Made by a program: the position numbers and the translations under genes | In this document: piece by piece, positions 1 to 4,254 of the stretch | Position numbering within the stretch: the stretch's first letter is position 1 | How the letters are laid out: each line of letters opens with the position of its first letter | Origin: Oscillospiraceae bacterium | Lineage (GTDB): Bacteria > Bacillota > Clostridia > Oscillospirales > Oscillospiraceae | Reading direction: 5' to 3' | Length of the DNA: 5,566 nt | NCBI GenBank assembly: GCA_016296565.1 | Contig: JAEDJB010000118.1 | Span: 1-5,566 of the forward strand | Notes under the pieces: generated by a model | Databases searched by the model: none | Told to the model about the DNA's origin: nothing | Seen by the model: the letters and a program-made list of their open reading frames with translations, nothing else

Positions 1-786
1 ACCCACCAGGACCCCGGCTTCCTGGACCATGTGTGCAACAAGAAGGCCGACGTGGTGCGCCTGTATCTGCCCCCGGACGCCAACTGCACCCTGTCCGTCT
101 TTAACCACTGCATCAAGAGCCGGAACTATGTGAACGTGATGGTCACCTCCAAGCATCCCCGGCCCCAGTGGCTGACCATGGAGCAGGCCGTGAAGCACTG
201 CACCCAGGGCATCGGCATCTGGCAGTGGGCCTCCAACGACCAGGGCGAGGAGCCCGACATCGTCCTGGCCTGCTGCGGCGACACCCCCACCCTGGAGACC
301 CTGGCCACCGTCACCATCCTGCGCCACTACTTCCCCGACATCAAGATCCGGGTGATCAACGTAGTGGACCTGATGCGGCTCCAGTCCGACAGCCAGCATC
401 CCCACGGCCTGTCCGACCAGAAGTACGACATGCTCTTCACCAAGGATAAGCCCATCCTCTTCACCTTCCACGGGTATCCCTCCCTCATCCATGAGCTGAC
501 CTACCGCCGGAAGAACAAGAACCTCCACGTGCGGGGTTATATCGAGGAAGGCACCATCACCACCCCCTTCGACATGCGGGTGCTGAACAACCTGGACCGC
601 TTCCACCTGACCATGGACGTGATCAACCTCCTGCCCGAGAAGCTGGGCACCCGGGGCGCGTTCCTGATCCAGCAGCTCCAGGACAAGCTGGTGGAGCACA
701 AGCAGTATATCGCCGAGTACGGCCAGGACCTGCCCGAGATCCGCGACTGGAAGTGGAACGACGGCAAGGGCAACTACGCCGACTGA
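1..786 (+). CDS. xfp: Phosphoketolase (xylulose-5-phosphate / fructose-6-phosphate), C-terminal part, 5' end outside window
   Basis: This cytosolic, thiamine-diphosphate-dependent enzyme family splits xylulose 5-phosphate (often also fructose 6-phosphate) with phosphate into acetyl phosphate plus glyceraldehyde 3-phosphate (or erythrose 4-phosphate). The frame is open from base 1 and gives 261 residues ending in NYAD. That is about the last third of a family of roughly 800 residues. Visible conserved blocks, numbered in the fragment: HQDPGFLDH (2-10), [16 protein letters not shown] (13-28), KHPRPQWLT (51-59), then the XFP_C domain with [18 protein letters not shown] (133-139), FHGYP (156-160), [26 protein letters not shown] and the terminal EIRDWKW. 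No frameshift or missing block is seen. The GTG at 31 is an internal Val codon, not a start. The TPP-binding N-terminal domain lies outside the window, so substrate range cannot be judged. A strong terminator follows 28 nt after the stop. Product assignment is very secure. Confidence 0.97.
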   Translation, partial: THQDPGFLDHVCNKKADVVRLYLPPDANCTLSVFNHCIKSRNYVNVMVTSKHPRPQWLTMEQAVKHCTQGIGIWQWASNDQGEEPDIVLACCGDTPTLETLATVTILRHYFPDIKIRVINVVDLMRLQSDSQHPHGLSDQKYDMLFTKDKPILFTFHGYPSLIHELTYRRKNKNLHVRGYIEEGTITTPFDMRVLNNLDRFHLTMDVINLLPEKLGTRGAFLIQQLQDKLVEHKQYIAEYGQDLPEIRDWKWNDGKGNYAD

Positions 787-814
787 GACTGAATTTCCTC
801 CCCCCATACGCACC

Positions 815-849
815 AACGGCCCGCCGGGTTTCCCGGCGGGCCGTTTTTT
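815..849 (+). terminator. Intrinsic terminator of the phosphoketolase gene
   Basis: A perfect 14-bp stem (815-828 with 832-845, AACGGCCCGCCGGG and its complement) with a TTT loop runs directly into six T residues (844-849). It begins 28 nt after the phosphoketolase stop codon. Read on the minus strand the stem is followed by TTGGTGCG, a poor U-tract, so it should act mainly on plus-strand transcripts. Confidence 0.95.
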
Positions 850-861
850 CAGGTGTGGGAA

Positions 862-899
862 TGGAAGAAAAAGCCCCGGGACAGTGCGTCCCAGGGCTT
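862..899 (-). terminator. Intrinsic terminator of the SleB-like hydrolase gene
   Basis: On the minus strand a 12-bp stem (899-888 with 882-871, one G-U wobble) closes a 5-nt loop and is followed by TTTTCTT. It begins 18 nt past the hydrolase stop codon. It is separate from the plus-strand phosphoketolase terminator, so the convergent pair of genes each has its own terminator. Confidence 0.9.
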
Positions 900-917
900 G
901 CTATGTAGTTGGGGTTC

Positions 918-1577
918 TTAGCCGTAGCAGAAATAGCTGGTGCTGGCAAAGTAGCCGCTGTTGAAGTAGACGGACTTCCACACGCCCTTGCCCTGGCTGA
1001 AGTTGGCCTGGTAGAGCACGTTGGAGGGCATATCCACCTTGCCCATCATGGCCTGCTTCACCGAGTTCTTGCAAGTTTCCCAGTTGTAGGTGCCGTTGGC
1101 CGCGTCCTTGTTCTTGATGGTCTGGGCGGCCTCCATGGTGGCGTACTTGGTGTTGTACTGCCCTCTCTGGGTGATGACCCCCTTCACGGTGTTGGGAAAG
1201 CGGCTGTCCGCCACCCGGTTCAGGGCCACCTGGGCCACATACTGGCGCAGCTGCTCCGTGGTGGAGCCGGCCTCATAGTACACGGTGGTGGCCAGGATGC
1301 GGATGTCCTCGTAGGTGTACTTGGACAGCTTCTGGTATGCCACGATCTCCGCCTGGGCGGCGTTCCAAGTAGCCTTGGCGGCCTGGATATAGGTGCTGCT
1401 GTCGGAATAACCCTGGGCGCGGAGCTTGTTGGCCGTCTGATGGGCCTGGGCCTGGATCTGCTTCTGCTCCTGGATGGCCGCCATGCACTCGTCATAGTTG
1501 GTGGCGGCCAGGGCTGTGGGTACCATGCTCACCAGCATTACCATGCAGAGCATGGCCGCAATCAAATACTTTTTCAT
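918..1577 (-). CDS. Secreted SleB-family cell wall hydrolase (spore-cortex-lytic-type)
   Basis: A 219-residue exported peptidoglycan hydrolase of the SleB/CwlJ family (Hydrolase_2 fold), which in known members acts as a lytic transglycosylase. The Met at 1577 is chosen because AGGAG (1583-1587) lies 5 nt upstream; an in-frame ATG at 1628 has no such site. Residues 1-24 form a signal peptide (KK, hydrophobic core, ALA just before the likely cleavage). Residues 28-84 are Ala/Gln-rich and probably helical, in place of the separate peptidoglycan-binding domain of Bacillus SleB. The catalytic domain starts near 90: ILATTVYYEAG with E102 at the position of the family's catalytic Glu, then VAQVALNRV (114-122), FPNTVKGVITQRGQY (127-141), and a C-terminal SYFCYG resembling the family's HxFY ending. 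It has its own promoter, structured leader and terminator. The family is secure; a germination role is not shown, since many such paralogues act in vegetative wall remodelling. Confidence 0.9.
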   Translation of the reverse strand: MKKYLIAAMLCMVMLVSMVPTALAATNYDECMAAIQEQKQIQAQAHQTANKLRAQGYSDSSTYIQAAKATWNAAQAEIVAYQKLSKYTYEDIRILATTVYYEAGSTTEQLRQYVAQVALNRVADSRFPNTVKGVITQRGQYNTKYATMEAAQTIKNKDAANGTYNWETCKNSVKQAMMGKVDMPSNVLYQANFSQGKGVWKSVYFNSGYFASTSYFCYG

Positions 1578-1582
1578 GTTAA

Positions 1583-1587
1583 CTCCT
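1583..1587 (-). promoter_or_regulatory. Ribosome binding site of the SleB-like hydrolase
   Basis: AGGAG on the minus strand, 5 nt (GTTAA) before the ATG at 1577-1575. It fixes the start at MKKYLIA and puts the signal peptide at the true N terminus. It lies 29 nt past the closing helix of the structured leader. Confidence 0.85.
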
Positions 1588-1616
1588 GTCGGTCGGGGAA
1601 GGGGCTTACCCGCTGG

Positions 1617-1711
1617 GCAGGCGCCCATAAGTCAGAGGTAAAGCAGATTCCTTCCGGTTGCCGGTTCCTTCGCTGCGTCTGTCTCTCTCGCAGATTCGGT
1701 CTGGCGCCTGC
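1617..1711 (-). promoter_or_regulatory. Structured 5' leader of the hydrolase gene, possibly a variant ydaO-type (c-di-AMP) riboswitch
   Basis: A perfect 9-bp inverted repeat, GCAGGCGCC (1711-1703) and GGCGCCTGC (1625-1617), encloses 77 nt and would form a closing helix. Inside are a hairpin CTGCG/CGCAG (1693-1689 with 1677-1673) and a CCGG-CAA-CCGG hairpin (1664-1654). AATCTGC occurs twice (1696-1690 and 1649-1643), so the two copies could compete for the same GCAG partner. The predicted transcription start falls at the first base of the outer helix. The order CCGAATC, hairpin, GGAACC, GGAATC recalls the conserved core of the ydaO (cyclic di-AMP) riboswitch, which is known to control wall-hydrolase genes in Firmicutes. 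The usual GCUAAC signature is absent (CTGACTT stands near the expected place), and the element is shorter than typical. A structured leader is well supported; the ligand class is a guess. Confidence 0.45.
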
Positions 1712-1718
1712 AAAAAGG

Positions 1719-1747
1719 ATTATACACGAAGGAAGCCTTCATTTCAA
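1719..1747 (-). promoter_or_regulatory. Sigma-A-type promoter of the hydrolase gene
   Basis: On the minus strand TTGAAA (1747-1742) and a perfect TATAAT (1724-1719) are separated by 17 bp. The predicted start is near 1712-1711, leaving a leader of about 134 nt before the ATG. The spacer contains the inverted repeat GAAGG-CTT-CCTTC (1740-1728), which could be an operator. A housekeeping-type promoter suggests expression is not limited to the forespore. Confidence 0.8.
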
Positions 1748-1907
1748 ATCGGCGAATCCGGCCGAAAATTCAGGTACGATTTTCATTTTTTGTTACGATT
1801 GAACAAAGTTTTGTTTCGCTTTGTTGCTGCTTTTTAGTTGGTCTGTTATCATTCTGTTCTGCTTCGTTACCATTTTGTAAACTTTTTGACGGATTTTCGT
1901 TACACTT
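1748..1907. other. AT-rich gene-free stretch upstream of the hydrolase promoter
   Basis: No credible gene is seen on either strand. From 1771 to 1910, 48 of 140 bases are G or C, far below the GC-rich genes on either side. It holds several A/T tracts and a GTTA(C/T) motif at 1792, 1845, 1866 and 1899 (spacings 53, 21 and 33), plus TACGATT twice (1775 and 1794). It may serve as upstream promoter DNA, a regulator-binding region or simply unconstrained spacer. Confidence 0.5.
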
Positions 1908-1908
1908 C

Positions 1909-1947
1909 ACAAAAAAGCAGGCCGATTTTTTACAAACCGGCCCGCTT
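1909..1947 (-). terminator. Intrinsic terminator of the crt transcription unit
   Basis: On the minus strand a 10-bp stem (1947-1938 with 1924-1915, one G-U wobble) with a 13-nt loop is followed by an uninterrupted T run (six T in all counting the stem end, 1916-1911). It lies about 85 nt after the crt stop codon and upstream of the hydrolase promoter, so it should insulate the two transcription units. Confidence 0.88.
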
Positions 1948-2003
1948 ATTCTTAAGAAATCCCTTATGGTTCAATGGGTTCTGCCTATGGTCAAGTTTAC
2001 TAT

Positions 2004-2026
2004 GGGCATTTTCACGAAAAGTGCCC
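2004..2026 (-). other. Stem-loop in the crt 3' untranslated region
   Basis: GGGCA and TGCCC (2026-2022 with 2008-2004) flank TTTT and AAAA runs that can extend the stem past a bulged C. It begins 7 nt after the crt stop. No T-run follows, so it is not a terminator by itself; it could protect the mRNA 3' end. Confidence 0.45.
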
Positions 2027-2032
2027 GGGGGC

Positions 2033-2809
2033 TTAAAAATCGGTGAAGTGGGGCGCCCGGCGCTCCAAAAAGGCCTCCATCCCCTCCTGCTTGTCGTGGG
2101 TGGCGAAGAGCAGGCCCAGCAGGTCCTGCTCCCGGGTGCAGCCGCTGGGCAGGTCCACGTTCTGGCTGGTGTTGATGGCGCTCTTGGCGATGGACACGGC
2201 ATAGCTGGCCTTGGAGGCGATCTTTTTGGCCATGGCCATGGAGTAATCCATGAGCGCCTCCTGGGGCACCACGTGGTTGGCAAGGCCGATGCGGTAGGCC
2301 TCCTGGGCGTCAATCTGGTCGCAGGTGAAGATCAGCTCCTTGGCCCGGCCCACGCCGACGATCCGGCTGAGACGCTGGGTGCCGCCGCCCCCGGGGATGA
2401 TGCCCAGGCCCACCTCAGGCAGGGCAAAGCGGGCGTTTTCCGCGGCGATGCGGATGTCGCAGGCCAGGGTCAGCTCACAGCCGCCCCCCAGGGCGTAGCC
2501 GTTCACGGCGGCGATGGTCACCTGGCGCATGGTCTCCAGCAGCTGGGCGCTGCGGTGGCACAGGGCCGCCAGGTGGCGGCCCTCCATGGCGTTCTGGTGG
2601 ACCATCTGGGCGATGTCCGCCCCGGCGGCAAAGGCCTTGGTGCCCGCGCCGGTGAGGATTACCGCCTTCACCTGGTCGTTGGCTTCCACGGACTCCAGGT
2701 GGGCGATGATCTCCTCGTAGACCTGGTTGTTCAATGCGTTCAAACTTTTGGGCCGGTCGATGGTGACCACGGCCACGCTTTCCTGGATGCTCAGCTTGAC
2801 AAATTCCAT
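2033..2809 (-). CDS. crt: Enoyl-CoA hydratase / 3-hydroxybutyryl-CoA dehydratase (crotonase)
   Basis: A 258-residue cytosolic crotonase, full length for the family. In clostridia Crt interconverts 3-hydroxybutyryl-CoA and crotonyl-CoA plus water, the third step of butyrate formation from acetyl-CoA. Visible features: the N-terminal strand with DRP-x-x-LNAL (18-26); the first oxyanion-hole segment FAAGADI (60-66); the second, NGYALGGGCEL (103-113); and the two catalytic glutamates E112 (GGGCEL) and E132 (ALPEVGLGIIPGGGGTQRL). The start is set by AGGAGG (2822-2817) 7 nt before the ATG. The gene follows the deacetylase-like gene by 30 nt with no terminator between, so it is probably co-transcribed with it. 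No bcd, etf, hbd or thl gene adjoins it here, so it could instead be a stand-alone crotonase with another acyl-CoA substrate. The hydratase fold and active site are secure; the exact substrate is inferred. Confidence 0.9.
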   Translation of the reverse strand: MEFVKLSIQESVAVVTIDRPKSLNALNNQVYEEIIAHLESVEANDQVKAVILTGAGTKAFAAGADIAQMVHQNAMEGRHLAALCHRSAQLLETMRQVTIAAVNGYALGGGCELTLACDIRIAAENARFALPEVGLGIIPGGGGTQRLSRIVGVGRAKELIFTCDQIDAQEAYRIGLANHVVPQEALMDYSMAMAKKIASKASYAVSIAKSAINTSQNVDLPSGCTREQDLLGLLFATHDKQEGMEAFLERRAPHFTDF

Positions 2810-2816
2810 GAACGTA

Positions 2817-2822
2817 CCTCCT
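2817..2822 (-). promoter_or_regulatory. Ribosome binding site of crt
   Basis: A full AGGAGG on the minus strand, 7 nt before the crt ATG at 2809. It sits in the 30-nt gap after the deacetylase-like gene. No promoter is seen in that gap. Confidence 0.85.
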
Positions 2823-2839
2823 GTCTGTCCTGGCTTTTC

Positions 2840-4120
2840 TTATCCCCGGAAGGCCTCGTAGATCTGCCGCCGGGTGAGGCCCTGCACAGGGTCAAAAAAC
2901 TCCCGGGGCAGACCCTTCACGGTCTCGTCCGGTTCCATGGCGTACTTCAAAATCCCCTGCTCGGCGCACCAGTCCATGGCCCCCCAGTGGGGATGCTGGG
3001 GCTTGCCGGTCTCCCGGATGCGCTGGATGCGGCGGTTCACCGCCTCCCGCCGGGGCGCTAAGAGCATGGCCAGCTCCCCCCAGGTCATGGGGGCGTCCAG
3101 CCGCAGGCAGTTGTCCGAATAGACGATGCCCCGGGTTTTCTGGAGGCGGACCAGCTTTTCAAAGCCCGGCTCCTCCGGCCCTACGTCGGAGAAGGGGCTC
3201 TCCGCCACAAGCTGCCGGGCGGTGACCACCCGGTAGCCGTACTTCCGGAGCAGCTCCAGCTGGTTTTTCAGGCCGAAGGCCACGGGGGTGCGGCGGGCCA
3301 TGTTGTAGCCGCCCTGGTGGCGGATGATCTGCCCCCGCAGAGCCTCCGGGTCGGCGGCCAGCAGCTTTTCCATGGGCGCTGTCATGGCGGTGACCTCCGC
3401 CTGGCGGATGGTTTCCACCCCTCCCCGGCTCACCGGCAGCCGTCCGCCGCCGTCGAAGGAGGCGGCCAGGTACAGGTAGCCCATCTGGTCGTACACGTCC
3501 CCGGCGGCAAAGCACCCGTCGATCCGGTCCGCCCCGCAGGGAGGTGTGCCCATGGTCATCTCATAGCCGTAGGTTTTCTTCAGCAGGGTGTGCAGCCGGG
3601 TCTGGTCGGCCACAGCCTCCTCCAGGCTCTTCCAGTGCTCCCGCTTGCCGTAGACAAAGGCGCGTTTGCCGAAGGGGATGTGGCGGTAGCCGTAGTTGGC
3701 GGCCTGGTGGCCCTCCTGGAGGATGCGGCTCATCAGCCGCGGGTTGTTGGCGGCCCCGCCCCGCTCGTCCTGGTTCACGTCCGGGCAGTGGCTGTAGCGC
3801 AGGCCGCTCCAGTCGGCCTGGCCGGGGCGGCCGGGCACGTCGGGGTAGTTCTCCCCGGTGTCCCCCACCACCAGGAAGGTGCCCTGGGCCCCATACTCCC
3901 CCAGGGTGTCCAGAAGCACATCGGTCAAGGAGCGGCCGCTGAACTTATCCGGCACCGCGGGCAGGTCCATGGGGCCTCCCTCAAAGGTCATGGCCACCAC
4001 CCGCTCCGGGGTTTTCACCCGCTCCACCCGCCGGGTATAGCTGACATAGCGCTTCTCCTGGGGCAAAATCCGGTACAGAACTTGTTTTCCTGTCTTTCCC
4101 GCTTTCACGATCAGTGACAT
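2840..4120 (-). CDS. Polysaccharide deacetylase-like (NodB-fold) protein with degenerate active site and C-terminal SLH-like modules
   Basis: A protein of 426 residues. The start at 4120 is chosen because AAGGAG (4133-4128) lies 7 nt upstream; the frame stays open to an ATG at 4219 with no such site. Residues 40-305 follow the NodB (carbohydrate esterase 4) layout, but key residues differ. Motif 1 is TFEGGP (45-50) instead of TFDDGP; motif 2 is NYGYRH (142-147), where the first metal His is Tyr; motif 3 is TPPCG (192-196), lacking the Arg of RPPxG; near motif 5 H268 remains but is followed by Gln. GTFLVVG (80-86) and KYGYRVVTARQL (293-304) fit the fold. Residues 309-356 (PFSDV, RGIVYSDNCLRLDAPMTWGE) and about 376-424 (HWGAMDWCAEQGIL, LTRRQI) resemble SLH wall-binding modules. 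No signal peptide or membrane segment is visible. The fold is likely; deacetylase activity is doubtful. It is probably co-transcribed with crt downstream. Confidence 0.75.
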   Translation of the reverse strand: MSLIVKAGKTGKQVLYRILPQEKRYVSYTRRVERVKTPERVVAMTFEGGPMDLPAVPDKFSGRSLTDVLLDTLGEYGAQGTFLVVGDTGENYPDVPGRPGQADWSGLRYSHCPDVNQDERGGAANNPRLMSRILQEGHQAANYGYRHIPFGKRAFVYGKREHWKSLEEAVADQTRLHTLLKKTYGYEMTMGTPPCGADRIDGCFAAGDVYDQMGYLYLAASFDGGGRLPVSRGGVETIRQAEVTAMTAPMEKLLAADPEALRGQIIRHQGGYNMARRTPVAFGLKNQLELLRKYGYRVVTARQLVAESPFSDVGPEEPGFEKLVRLQKTRGIVYSDNCLRLDAPMTWGELAMLLAPRREAVNRRIQRIRETGKPQHPHWGAMDWCAEQGILKYAMEPDETVKGLPREFFDPVQGLTRRQIYEAFRG

Positions 4121-4127
4121 TTCCCTT

Positions 4128-4133
4128 CTCCTT
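4128..4133 (-). promoter_or_regulatory. Ribosome binding site of the deacetylase-like gene
   Basis: AAGGAG on the minus strand, 7 nt before the ATG at 4120. It decides the start codon against the more upstream in-frame ATG at 4219. Confidence 0.8.
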
Positions 4134-4220
4134 TTTGCTTGGGTTTTCCGGCCCGGCCGGAGCATCAGGCGGCAGACGCCGCCCGCCTTCCACAGCAGCT
4201 CCGGGCGAAACCGGGGCACA

Positions 4221-4249
4221 AAGGAGGCCGGCGGTGCCGCGGCCTCCTT
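4221..4249 (-). terminator. Terminator-like hairpin after the unknown gene, weak U-tract
   Basis: On the minus strand a perfect 10-bp stem, AAGGAGGCCG (4249-4240) with CGGCCTCCTT (4230-4221), closes a 9-nt loop. It starts 5 nt after the stop codon of the 4255-5550 gene. The tail is only TTTGTG (counting the stem end), so termination may be partial. The rest of the 134-nt gap is GC-rich, with a second hairpin at 4168-4183 (GGCGGC-AGAC-GCCGCC on the plus strand) and no recognisable promoter. Confidence 0.55.
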
Positions 4250-4254
4250 CTGGT

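Noticed and set aside
31..33. GTG at 31 as the start of the phosphoketolase
   Set aside because: Conserved phosphoketolase sequence (HQDPGFLDH) continues in frame up to base 1, so this is an internal Val.
1578..1628. In-frame upstream ATG at 1628 as start of the hydrolase
   Set aside because: It would place 17 Pro/Gly-rich residues before the signal peptide, has no ribosome site, and lies inside the structured leader; the ATG at 1577 has AGGAG at good spacing.
1617..1711. GEMM-type (cyclic di-GMP) riboswitch as the identity of the hydrolase leader
   Set aside because: A GACGCA string is present, but the GCAAACC tetraloop-receptor pattern and the GGGACGCAAAGCC context of that class are not.
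909..1802. Plus-strand open frame of 297 codons over the hydrolase gene
   Set aside because: It is antisense to a SleB-family gene with signal peptide, ribosome site and promoter; the translation is Gly/Val/Leu/His-rich shadow sequence.
1966..2046. Small plus-strand open frame of 26 codons between crt and the AT-rich region
   Set aside because: No ribosome site, overlaps the crt 3' end and its stem-loop, no promoter; nothing supports translation.
1838..3061. Plus-strand open frame of 407 codons across crt
   Set aside because: It is antisense to a well-recognised crotonase and to the end of the deacetylase-like gene, starts in an AT-rich terminator region without a ribosome site, and shows no conserved motif.
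3317..4117. Plus-strand open frame of 266 codons
   Set aside because: It is the complement of the NodB-fold coding region and has only low-complexity composition.
4121..4219. In-frame ATG at 4219 as start of the deacetylase-like protein
   Set aside because: No ribosome site precedes it, and it overlaps the hairpin-rich gap next to the terminator-like stem; AAGGAG 7 nt before 4120 is much better.
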